Source of the DNA: Podospora pseudocomata
Taxonomy: Eukaryota; Ascomycota; Sordariomycetes; Sordariales; Podosporaceae
Direction of reading: 5' to 3'
Assembly: GCF_035222375.1 (NCBI RefSeq)
Contig: NC_085889.1
Span: 3,596,001 to 3,660,000, forward strand
DNA length: 64,000 bases
The notes under the pieces are model-generated. The model searched no databases, was not told the DNA's origin, and saw only the letters and a program-made list of their open reading frames with translations. This document shows, in pieces, positions 9,915 to 20,929 of this stretch (the stretch's first letter is position 1; each line of letters opens with the position of its first letter). The position numbers were made by a program, and so were the translations under genes.

Positions 9915-12900
9915 TGATGGTAATGATGATGGTGATGATGATGATGATTTTTGGATAGGAATTTGCGAGAGATCGGATAGGGTTTTGGAGTTTTTTTCTC
10001 CTTTTTTTTTTTTTTTTTTTTTTCTTTTTTTCCCGGGTTAATGTTTTGGTTACCTTTTATAGAAAATGTTATAATTCTTACTTTTATCCTGATTATCGTG
10101 ATCTACCGCGCGATGAAAACCTAACGAGATATGAACATGTAGTGATAACCAAGCACGTTCTATTGTCTATGTACTGATGGCTAAACTGCCACCATCAACC
10201 ACTGCCGGCAACAATAAGGTATCAACCTCCTCCCCTCTCCAGCATCATCAAATCGGGCTTCATCAACCACAAACAGTAAGACAACCCCCAATCCCCCAAT
10301 GTCTCACCCCTTATCGCCGTCCACACCTCCCCCTGTTCGTACGAGAGTACCTTACACCTCGGGCTTCACCTCATAATTCACCGTCTTCTTTCACCGAAGG
10401 GTTGGTATATAACCTATTCGGGCCATCGGCCGACAATTCTTTGTTGCAATTGCTCACAACAACGTCAGGTGACACCTCGTCACACACCAATTCTTTCTTC
10501 GGCATTCTCCGAAATGTTTGTTTTCTTATCACATCGTTCCATGCTTGTGACGCTGACGGTGGTATGGACAGTAGGCTGTGGTGACTACCTAGGTACGTTA
10601 CGGACGGTGAGGAGTGATGGATGGATTGGGCCCGTTTTTCGCCCAGATAATAATCATGTACGAGAGAGGTTTTGACGGGTTTGTGGTTGGGGTAGTTAAG
10701 TACAACACAGGATACCTACGTATTGTGTTTGTGTGTCTCCCCCTAAAATTTACAACAGGGGCATGTGGGGGGGGTTAGAGGTTCCCGAAGGTAGGTATCA
10801 TAAAAAGAAAAGATAGAAGAAAAAGAGTGTGGTTGCACCACCGCCGACAGTCATATCCTTAATTTTCTTAGCCAAGTGCCCCGGATATCCATCTTTGGAT
10901 GTGAGTTTTTGTCTTTGTGTCACTGGTATCAAATCCAGACCGAGGGACAGAAACGGGGGTGTGTGTGTCTGTGTTTGTTTTGACAGCTGCTGTGTACAAG
11001 TCAGTCCGACGAGAGATCTAGATCAAATGTTGTAGATTTATCCTTCTCTCGGGTCCCGGCCGAGGGAGGGTGGTGGTTTGTGGAAGGGTATGCCGGACGG
11101 CCGTAACATGGAGGAGGGGAGAGAGAGAGAGGGAAAAGAGATCGGGATATTTATTGATTGGGGATTCCACATGTGGAGGTGTGGCGTTGAGATTGTTGGT
11201 GTTGCTTCCCTGATCCTTGGTAGGCAGCAGTTCCAGGCTGTTGGGACGGGCGGGTATGTTTAGCTGAGAGGTTTAGATTTAGATACATGTTTCATGTTTG
11301 GCAACTCTGTCTGCATTTATTGGCAATGCACATCATCAATAAAAAGCCCGAGCGGGTGTCTGAGCGAGAGGCAAGAGATGAGAAGGGAGACAGGGCAAGT
11401 TCGGTCGCGGATCGTTTCCGCAGATAGATTGAAGACCACCCCGCTATGAAGGTGACGAGAAAAAAATGGCCATCACCGCCTTTTGTAAGGCAACGTGGAG
11501 GAGGGGCACCACGAGAGAGGGGCACGGTTGTGTTGAACAGGGCAGGGCCAAGAACACCATGGCAGGTCACCAGCCAATCGTGTGGTCCCGGGCCCTGGTG
11601 CCTCTCGGCATTGCGACAACAAGATTCGCTGACCCCCCTGGGGCCCGAAACACCACCACCACCACCTACAAGTCATTCCCATGGTTGGCCTCCTCTGGCC
11701 GCGAGGATCATGTTCCCTCTTTGTCCGTTATCTATCCATGTCTTCCTTCCACTAGTCTTGGACGGGGATGAGGGGTGTTGAAGAGATATCTATATCATAG
11801 CTCATAGCTACACTACAGAGAAATGCGGCCTTTTCCCTGCGGTTCCAAGGGGCCCCGGTTTGATGCTACCATGCCTGCGCAACCATCATCCGAACCCTTT
11901 TCCTCTTCTACATATCTGATATATCACAGCCTGGAGAAGTGGAGGAGGGCCCGGGACAGCAGCCAAAACCGTTGGAGGAGCAAGGCGCGCACGGACACAA
12001 TAAACCCATATCTGCTCAGTTATAATTTCCAAAAGAGAGCAGTTGCATTCCCACTCCCACTGCCCCCTTTTCCATCACTTGATCCTCTCCAGGTTTTTTA
12101 TTTTATTTTTCACACTTTATTTTTTATTTTCTCCTCAATTCTTGCGCACCGCATTCGGCGGCTGGCATTTCACTGGTCCAGCTGCCCGCCGCCCCCCCCC
12201 CCGTGATCCCCAACCTGGAAGTGCCCGCACCCCTCCCCCAGCTGCCCCCGTCCTATCAACAGGGGAGTTCGGTCGACGCTGTGGAATCAGCAAGGCCCCC
12301 CCCCCAAACACCAACCGGAGGTTTAGTTTTGCACAGGGGACTCCACTGGTGCCCCCCCGACGCGTTTCCGCATTCAACCCCCAAGTTTCCTCTCTCTCCA
12401 TCTCCAGTTCCAGTTCCAGTGCCAGTGCCAGTGCCAGTGCCAGTTCCAGTTCCAGTTCCAGTTCCATCTCCTCGTTCGCTTCGCCTCGTCTCGCCGTCCA
12501 ACATCCATCCATCATCGGCCATCCATTCATCCATCCATCATCGCATCCAACTGCCAGTGGCACGACACACACACACCCGAACTCTCGCGCACACAAAGCC
12601 ACCCAAAAACAGGCACCGGGCTACCACCCATCTATCCAATTCCCCTTTCATTGAACAAGTTGGTCAGGGTCTTTCAACAGCAACTCCTCCGTAGCGCGCA
12701 TCTCTTTTTCGCTGCCACCTGCCCCACCGCCCCCGACCGACCCCCCGTTTTCCTGGTCTCTCTCCCTTCCTCTCTGACCACGAACGAACACGAGCGACGG
12801 ATTGAAACTGGCGATTGGAAAAACAAATACATCCGGCCCCCCTTTGGTCTTTCTGTATACAACTCTCACCGTCTCCCTACTCCGTATATTCGTTTCAAAC

Positions 12901-13135
12901 ACATACGGACCGCCACACTGTCCCCTGTTATCATCTCCAGTGCACGGTCACTTCGCCGACTGCCGAAATCCCAAAACTCAGCGACAGCCCAGCACCCGCC
13001 CGCAGCGCTATCCTCGTCGGCCTCTTTCCCAGCGCGCGCGGGTCCCATTCCCTACTGCTACATCATCACCTTCCAACACTCGAATAATCAACTCGGCGCT
13101 CCTCTTCAATTGTCCTCGGCGCGGTTGCGCCAACA
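9915..13135. other. Intergenic region: phosphoketolase 3' flank and RasGAP upstream region
   Basis: No supported gene. The proximal part carries a GATGATG run just after the phosphoketolase stop and a T-rich tract (about 9990-10030) typical of a fungal 3' region. From about 11.8 kb the plus strand becomes strongly pyrimidine-rich and C-rich, as in long fungal 5' leaders. It includes a hexamer repeat at 12404-12465 and several overlapping frames of 83-221 codons rich in P, S, T and H (for example 12203-12694 and 12651-13316). These look compositional rather than coding, but an upstream ORF or leader intron for the RasGAP gene is possible. Confidence 0.5.
12404..12465 (+). repeat. Hexamer repeat CCAGTT/CCAGTG
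   Basis: About ten tandem copies of CCAGTT or CCAGTG. Being a multiple of three it keeps frames open on both strands and accounts for the Pro-Val, Ser-Ala and Thr-Gly frames seen there. It lies about 0.7 kb upstream of the RasGAP start codon. Confidence 0.9.
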
Positions 13136-15636
13136 ATGTCTGTCATGTTACAGACACCTTCCAGAGCTTCCACCGCCTCCTCCTCCTCCTTCCAGCCCAT
13201 ATCCCGCCAGAACACAATGTCCTCCTACGACGGCTCGCGGTCTGCCCGCCAGTCCAAGCGGTACTCCATGTCCGCCCTGTACATGTCCATGTCAGCAAAC
13301 GAGTCGGACCTCGTGATTGAAGATGAACTTGCCAAAGGTTTGTGGTTCGTTGATTGAAGGTTGGGCGGGGTGCTGACCTTTTCCAATAGCGCAAAAGACA
13401 TTGCGAGACCTGAAGGCCAAGATCTCGTCGCAGTCAAAGAAGAACTTTGTGCTCGAAAAAGATGTTCGGTACCTCGACTCGCGCATCGCCCTGCTGATTC
13501 AGAATCGCATGGCGTTGGAGGAGGTATGTTCGCTCTGCTTCGAGGCAACATTGGTTGCCATCACTGACAAAATCAACCACAGCAAAACGAAGTCGCTAGC
13601 CACCTCGAAGATGCCGCCGAAATGCAGGAGGGAGTCTTCCCCAACGACGACAAGACCCAGAGATACGGAAACCTGCTGTTCCTCCTGCAGTCCGAACCCA
13701 GACACATTGCGCACCTCTGTCGACTCGTCTCCATGTCCGAGATCGACTCTCTGCTGCAGACAGTCATGTTCACCATCTACGGAAACCAGTACGAAAGTCG
13801 CGAAGAGCACCTGCTGCTAACCATGTTTCAGGTATGTCTTGGCCCGAAAGAGCAAGCCGAACCATGCTAATAGCCAGAAAGTCTGTCCTCACGTATCAGT
13901 TCGACAACACGCCCGAGTACTCGTCGCTCTTGCGCGCCAACACCCCTGTTTCACGAATGATGACGACTTACACCAGAAGAGGTCCCGGCCAGAGCTTTCT
14001 CAAGGCAGTGCTTGCTGACAGGATCAATGGCCTGATTGAGTTGAAGGACTTGGATTTGGAAATTAACCCGCTCAAGGTTTACGAACGCATGATTGAACAG
14101 ATTGAAGAAGATACGGGCAGTCTTCCGGCTTCGCTGCCAAAGGGCATCACGGCCGAACAGGCCGCCGAGAACCCCCAGGTTCAAGCCATCATCGAGCCGC
14201 GCCTGACCATGTTGACCGAGATCGCCAACGGATTCTTGACCACCATCATCGACGGCCTCGAGGAAGCGCCCTACGGAATCCGCTGGATCTGCAAGCAGAT
14301 TCGCAGCTTGACCAAGAGAAAATACCCAGACGCCAACGACCAGGTCATTTGCACCTTGATTGGTGGCTTCTTCTTTTTGCGCTTCATCAACCCCGCCATC
14401 GTCACGCCCAAGTCGTACATGCTGATCGACGGCACCCCGGCCGACCGCCCCAGGAGGACGCTCACTTACATCGCCAAGATGCTGCAAAACCTGGCCAACA
14501 AGCCATCGTACGCAAAGGAACCCTACATGGCCAAGTTGCAGCCGTTTGTCCTGCAAAACAAGGACCGGATCAACAAGTTTATGCTGGACCTGTGCGAAGT
14601 GCAAGACTTCTACGAGAGCCTCGAGATGGATAATTATGTCGCCTTGTCCAAGAAAGACCTGGAGCTGTCGATTACCCTGAACGAGATCTACGCCATGCAC
14701 TCGCTGATTGACAAGCACAAGGGGGAGATTTGCAAGGACGCGAATTCTCACTTGTCCATCATCGTGAACGAGCTGGGCCCCGCGCCGCCGCAGGTGCCGA
14801 GGAAGGAGAACAGGGTGATCAACCTGCCGCTGTTCAGCAGGTGGGAGACGGCGATTGATGACCTGACGGCCGCGTTGGACATCACTCAAGAGGAGGTGTT
14901 TTTCATGGAGGCCAAGTCGATCTTTGTGCAGATTTTGAGGACGATCCCGGCCGGATCCTCGGTGGCTAAGAGGCCGTTGAGGCTGGAGAGGATTGCGGAT
15001 GCGGCAGCAACGAGCAAGAACGATGCGGTCATGGTGCGTAAGGGCATCAGGGCGATGGAGCTGTTGAGTCAGCTGCAGGAGCTGAAGGTGGTGGACAAGA
15101 GCGACGGGTTCATGCTGTTACGCGATGAAGTCGAACAGGAGCTGCAGCATCTGGGGAGCCTGAAGGAGGGTGTTGATCTCGAAACCAAGAAGCTGGAGGA
15201 GGTGTACAAGACGATTAGGGATCACAACTCGTACCTCGTCGGCCAGCTCGAAACATACAAGAACTACCTGCACAACGTCAGGAGTCAGAGCGAAGGCACG
15301 AGACGAAAACAGCAGAAGCAGCAGGTTCTCGGACCCTACAAGTTCACACACCAACAGCTCGAAAAGGAGGGTGTCATCCAGAAGAGCAACGTTCCGGACA
15401 ATAGGAGGGCGAACATTTACTTTAACTTTACGAGCCCGCTGCCAGGAACCTTTGTCATCTCGCTTCACTACAAGGGGCGGAATAGAGGTCTGCTGGAGCT
15501 TGATTTGAAGCTGGATGACTTGCTGGAGATGCAAAAGGATAACCAGGACGATTTGGATCTCGAGTATGTCCAGTTTAATGTGCCAAAGGTGCTGGCCTTG
15601 TTGAACAAGAGGTTTGCGAGGAAGAAGGGGTGGTAG
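13136..15636 (+). CDS. gap1: Ras GTPase-activating protein (RasGAP, Gap1/GapA type)
   Basis: Four exons are inferred: 13136-13337, 13390-13523, 13583-13831 and 13882-15636, with introns of 52, 59 and 50 bases. They join in frame to 779 residues. The last acceptor is AAAG at 13881 rather than the usual CAG/TAG; it was chosen because it keeps the conserved SVLTYQF segment. An in-frame alternative at 13899 would drop six residues. The serine-rich N-terminus is followed by a RasGAP domain (about residues 150-480) with [11 protein letters not shown], where R213 is the expected arginine finger, and [11 protein letters not shown] at about 359-369. The C-terminus (about 530-740) matches the RasGAP_C/IQGAP-type domain. 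The protein should stimulate GTP hydrolysis by Ras and so limit Ras signalling in polarity and development. There are no calponin-homology or IQ motifs, so it is not an IQGAP. Confidence 0.93.
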
Positions 15637-15728
15637 TTGAGTAAGGGGGGGGGAAAGGCGTTTTTGTTTTTTGAGGTTGACCGTTGATACCACTGTCGCT
15701 CTGTTTTCTTTTCCCTTTTTCTTTTGCT

Positions 15729-15759
<31 letters not shown>

Positions 15760-16069
15760 GCGTTTTGGTTTTGGTTTTCTGGTGACGATTGCTTCAGCTG
15801 CACATTTGGTCTTTTTTATGCTTTTCCACTCGCGCACGGTTCTTAACCTGCGTCCACGGCGATGTTTTTTTTCTTTCCTTCCTTGTCTTCTGCTTTTAAC
15901 GATGTGATACCTTAGCCATGGGACCTACTTGCGTATTATACAGTCTTTGTGGTCAGCTGGCTGATATCTAATCTAATTTATGGAGGGGTGGTTCAGATTG
16001 GGGGTTGTTGGGGGTGGTGATGGTGGTGGGTAATGAGGACGATACACACTTGAGGGCTGAATGATATAA

Positions 16070-16147
<78 letters not shown>

Positions 16148-16963
16148 CACACACGCACACACACAACACACAACACACACAACACACAACACACACAACA
16201 CACAACACACAACACCAACGATTGAATTGATTGCATGGAATCATATCGGGGCTGGGGAAGAGGGGGGGAATGCATACGCGAGGATTGGGGACGGAGGTGG
16301 GGAAGGGGGGAAGGGATGAAGGATGATGATACCTTTTTTTTTGTTTTGGTTTATTTTGTTACTTGCTCTGGGAGGGGGGGTTGGAGTTGCCGTGTGAGAT
16401 GGAGGCGTGGGAGAAGCTGCAACTTAGGTTTGGTACGATAGTTTTTTCTTGTCTTGTGTTTACTCTTGTAAGGGAGGAGGAGGTGATAAAGTTGCGGCTG
16501 GCTGGTCCGGAAGTTGAAGTTGGATTGTTGTACACGGCAAAAATGGAATGATTGAAGTTGGGGGTTGGACAGGTTCGAATTATGTGTTGTTATTAGGCCA
16601 TATTTTTGTTTATTCTTCTTTTGTTTGTGCTTTTTGATGTTTTATGAAAGGGATTCGCTTTCTTGTTGTTGTTGTTGTTGAGTTGATGAATACTTTTGGT
16701 TTGCGTGTGCGGTTGGCTGTGTGATGATTTTGGGGAGAGGTGAGTGTGTGATGGGTGAAGGGGATGGTGGTGATGGAGGTGAGATACCCCAGCAATTTTT
16801 GAATGGATAGCCTTTGACGGCAGAGAGTTCAATATGAGGATGTGTTTCCTGTTAATGAATACCTCTCTTCCTTGCCCAGATATCCAAGTACGTCTTTGCG
16901 ATTATATACACAGCCATAAATCCCCCTCCTACGTGCATTCCCTCCTACCCTTTTCGTATACAC
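15637..16963. other. Convergent 3' region between the RasGAP and MFS genes
   Basis: No supported gene. It contains pyrimidine tracts just after the RasGAP stop (about 15700-15760), a long CA repeat (16073-16215), GA/GGG-rich DNA and a small GTT repeat near 16663-16680. The two flanking genes converge here, so it holds both 3' untranslated regions. Confidence 0.6.
16073..16215. repeat. Long (CA)n microsatellite
   Basis: A nearly pure AC run of about 70 bases from 16073 continues with a few CG interruptions and then a CAACACA-type tail to 16215. It sits in the convergent 3' region between the RasGAP and MFS genes and produces the spurious Cys-Val frames on the minus strand. Confidence 0.95.
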
Positions 16964-18988
16964 CTAAACCCCCATCTCCCTTCCCCGTCCTTTCCCCTCC
17001 TCCACTTCTGTCTTTTCCTCCTCCCCCTCCTCCTCTGCAACATCCCTCCCACCCCTCGCCGCCCTCCTCGCCGCCCTCTTCCGCCTCCTCTCGGCCGTTT
17101 TCTCCTCTCTGTCCCTCTCCTCCCTCATCAGCCTGATCACCCTCGACTTCCCCCTAATCCTCTCCCCCCACTTATAAAACAAGAACGGAATCGGCACCAG
17201 CATCACCTCCAACCCCCCCAGAAACGTCCCCGCCCACTGCGGACTCATGGCTTTGTACATCGCCGGCCCCGCCAGCGGCAGCGCAGCCCCAAACACTGAC
17301 CTCATCACCGCGTTCCCTGCCAGCGCGGAAGCGGCGTATATCCCGTACGCTCCCGCGAGGTAGTTGCTCCCGTAGATGAACGAAAGCGTGTTGCCCATGC
17401 CGAAGGGGACGGAGCCGAACAGGAGGGAGATGGAAGGGTGGATTGAGGCTGGGAGACTGGTCCAGCTGAAGACGAGCTGGCCGATGGGGGTGAGGACGGC
17501 ACCGACGCACATGATCAACGCTGTGGCTTCTGGTGCCGGGCGGGACGGGTTGAGGGGGTCGCGTTTAGGGGAGGAGTTTATCATTTTCCGCCACAAAGGT
17601 TCCAGGAAGATGGAGAGGAGGGTGCCGAGGCCGATGCCGAGGAAGGAGAGGCCGGTGAGGGAGGGTGACCAGCCGCGGTGCTGGGTGAAGATGATGGGGT
17701 AGGCGATGAAGCAGAGGTAGAGGATGCCGTAGATCACGGATATCCTAGGGGCCATTGTTAGCCGGGGATGTTTCCGAGACAACAGGAAGGGGGGGGGGAC
17801 GGCAGGCACCAGATATTAAAACACCACAAAATCGGCTCCGTCACCGCGAGCACAAACGGCCGGGACAGATTCAGCTTCAACAACCCCCATGTTGAAACAG
17901 ACCGCTGGTCGTATTTACACCACCAGTTCTCATCCCCCGTCTCCTTCCTCCTCCGCGCGGCTTTCTGCTTTATCAGCGTGGGCAGGTAGGATTCTCGGAC
18001 GAAAAAGGTGAGGACAAAAGCGATGCCGGAGAGGATGATGGCCAACCAGTTTCCCCACCGCCAGCCGAGGTAGTCGTTGACGAAGCCGCCGATCAGGGGA
18101 CCGGTGACCGGACCGTTGAGCGGGGCGATGGACCATAGTGACATGCAGAGGGCGAGGTACTTGTCTGAGGAGATGTCGACTACTGTTCCGGGTGAGTTGG
18201 AGATCATGGCTGAGCCGAAGAGGGCGCTGGGGGATTTAGCATGCTGACACAAGGAGAGGGGGGGAAGGGGCATACCCGAAGAAACGGACTATCACCATCT
18301 CTGACAACGAGTCGGCTAATCCACAGGGGATGATGAGAACAATAAACGCGGCGAGGCAGACGAGGTAGACTGGTCTGCGGCCGTAGAGCTCCGACATGGG
18401 GGCTACGATCACCGAGCCGGCTGCTAGGCCTAGGAGGTAGGTTGTCAGGCCCAGGGTGGCGATGGGTTTAGAGGTGACGTCGAATTCGTCCATTATTTTT
18501 GGGAGGGTGGCTGTGTAGGAGGTTGAGTAGAGTACTACAACCCAGGTGGAGTAGGAGACCGTGATAATGGTGTAGGTCCTGTACCAAAAGGGCCAGTTCA
18601 TGGGGTGCTCGGGGTCGTCCGTGGAGATGGTGACTTCGTAGTCTGGGGGGCGGGAGGCGGCAGAGGTGATGGAGGTGCGGCCGGTGCGGGTGTGGGTGAG
18701 GTGGTTGTTGTTGTTGTCGGCATCTTGTTGGTAGATGGCGTCGGTTTGGGGGATGGATGTGGTTCGGCCGAGGGCGTGTTCGAGGGGGGATAGGGGGTCG
18801 CCGTTGGAGGAATCTGAAGAGGTGGTGGTGAGGTGAGAGTGACGGGAGGAGGGCCGCGAGGGGTGAGAGCGGGACTCCTTTTCTGGGTGAAATGGGGGGC
18901 TGTCCAATATCGTGTTGTTGGATGAGCCGCCGCTAAGTGTGTGGGATGTCCCGCGGGCAGCGCTCTGGTCGAGCGAGTCGGCTGTCAT
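16964..18988 (-). CDS. Major facilitator superfamily transporter (DHA1, drug/polyamine type)
   Basis: Three exons on the minus strand are inferred: 18988-18276, 18226-17810 and 17744-16964, with introns of 49 and 65 bases; they join to 636 residues. The second donor is GTGCCT, a weak match, but the join restores a continuous TM segment reading EPILWCFNIWISVIYGILY. The N-terminal 125 residues are hydrophilic and Ser/Thr-rich. PMNWP at about 129 begins the membrane domain, PMSELYGRRPVY (about 195-206) is MFS motif A, and GPVTGPLIGGF (about 276-286) matches motif C of proton antiporters. The C-terminal tail is very basic and then acidic. The architecture is that of plasma-membrane proton antiporters exporting drugs or polyamines (Flu1/Tpo-like). 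The substrate is not readable, and no biosynthetic cluster is adjacent. Confidence 0.9.
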
Positions 18989-20929
18989 GATGAAGGTCTA
19001 CCACGACGGCCAGGAAATGCTTGAGAATGTCGAGGACTGGTCCTAAGATGTGAACATGTTCATACGAATGGTCGGCGGATACACAACAGCCTTGATTCCT
19101 GTTTATTTTCCTTCGGCAGCATGCCTTGGTTGGGGAACACAGCGGGATTGGATTGGCGGATGAGTTAAACAGAGGTGGTTGAGTGAGGATTACAATTCGT
19201 ATGTATGTATTTAGTAGCACACTCGGATGTGAGCTTTATTATCCACTCTCTTGTCTCTTCCAGGCCACTCACATGCAAGTTATCCCCGTCCGCATTTCCG
19301 TCCTGCCTTTTTTCCTTCCTTTTTTCCTTCTCTGGGCGACGGGTGGTGGGTGCGGACTTAAGAGAGCTAACCACTGCTAAAGTAGCGCGGTATCGGCAGG
19401 CTCCATCATCACTCCCCCCCTGTTTGATTTCCAATCGGGAAGAAATTCGATTGCGATATCGTTCGCAAGCCACCCTGGGTTGGGGAAATCCGGGGAAGTG
19501 GAAATTCCTTGAGGAGCCAAACACTGATGTTGGGCATTGTCCAGATTCACCCAACACCACATTACCTACAACAGGAGTTGTCGAGACAAGTGCCGGTCTG
19601 GTCGTCTTCCGACAAGTAACATGGCCATATCCCGCCCCCTGACCGACTGGATACCTCTCCAAGCAGGGTGGCAGGGCCGGTGACAGAAGCACGACAGCAG
19701 CAGGGCGCACCGTGCCACCCCAGCTTCGCGGGGCCCCACACCATCCCTGCGTTGCCTCGGTAGCTGACAGGGCAGCGGAAGTTCGGGACTCTTCTGGGGC
19801 CGCCGCCAAGAGAAGCGTCTGAAACTGGGATGGCCTCATCTGATCTTTGTTGTTAGCTTCGTCCGAATTCGAGACCATCCAAAACTCTTCGTCTACCACA
19901 GAGCTCACTGTCTGAATCTATCCAACAACGGCCACCACCACCTCAACGGCCACGGCGCCGGCCTCACGCACCACAACGGCCGCTACTAATTCTAATCATT
20001 AGTGAAAACGCGTCATATCGCACACGGGTCTTCCAGAATATAAACTGCTGTCCTCCTCTGTTTTGGTCGATACAGTACATCTCATTCTTTGAGTAGTCTA
20101 GCGAGGAGCAACACCTACCACTCCCTGAACAACACATCCAAGGTGGGTGAACGGTACCTAATCTTTAGATGTTGACGTCCGTGAAATCGAGGGAACGAGG
20201 GCGTAGGTGAGGAACCGGCGTTAGACAGCCCAATCTGGACTTCAATACTGGACAGGTTTCAACTGGCTACTGAAAAAAAGATGAAATATCGTGATCGTGG
20301 ACCGCAATCTCCACGGAATTGCTGTTCATCTTCCATCAAGCTGGAGTGTAAAGAAGTGGCGGCAAAGATGGCAAAGATGACGTGAAACTGGATTAAAACC
20401 GCTGTGTTGATGCATCCAAATAAGCTAATAGACCCCCTTCCTCCGACCAGTCGAGCATGCATGTGTATCCCCTGGCTTCCTCCTGCCGTCAGCCCATCCA
20501 GCAATGTCATACATTATCCATTCATCACCCATCCCCCTCCAGCAGCGTCTATCCGACCCTTCCTCGCTCCAAGAATTTTTGTAAAGAAGGCCAAGCTGGG
20601 CGAACGAACCTCAGCAACGGGTATGGCGCTGAATCGAGTCTCGCCGAACGTAACCGACGGAACACCCCTCTCGCCAGCACCACCAGAGACCAAAAGGAAA
20701 AGTAAACGTATTTGCGTGTTGCGAAGTGCTGTTGTTCATTCCAACCATAAAAACACCCCCTCCAAAACAAACGCCCAGGTCGCCGCCCACATCCCACCGA
20801 TGAACAATACATACACCCTTGCGATAAATGTAAAATAAACAGATAAACTCCCCACACCCCAGCGCTGGGAAACTCGGCGTCAGGTGATGATGACTTTGAC
20901 AGTTGAAAAGAAGAAAAATGTCGCCCATA
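18989..20929. other. Intergenic region between the MFS transporter and HPC2 genes
   Basis: No firmly supported gene. A 247-codon frame on the minus strand (19165-19908) has no recognisable domain. A promoter-like block on the plus strand (ACGCGT at 20008-20013, TATAAA at 20039-20044, then pyrimidine-rich leader) precedes a possible two-exon small frame at 20169-20385, treated under findings. The distal part (20400-20929) should hold the HPC2 3' untranslated region. Confidence 0.45.

Noticed and set aside
13951-14889. 312-codon minus-strand frame inside the RasGAP gene
   Set aside because: Exact antisense of the RasGAP domain exon; long only because of codon-position GC bias.
19165-19908. 247-codon minus-strand frame upstream of the MFS transporter
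   Set aside because: No domain, mixed composition, unrelated to the transporter; likely chance in its upstream region.
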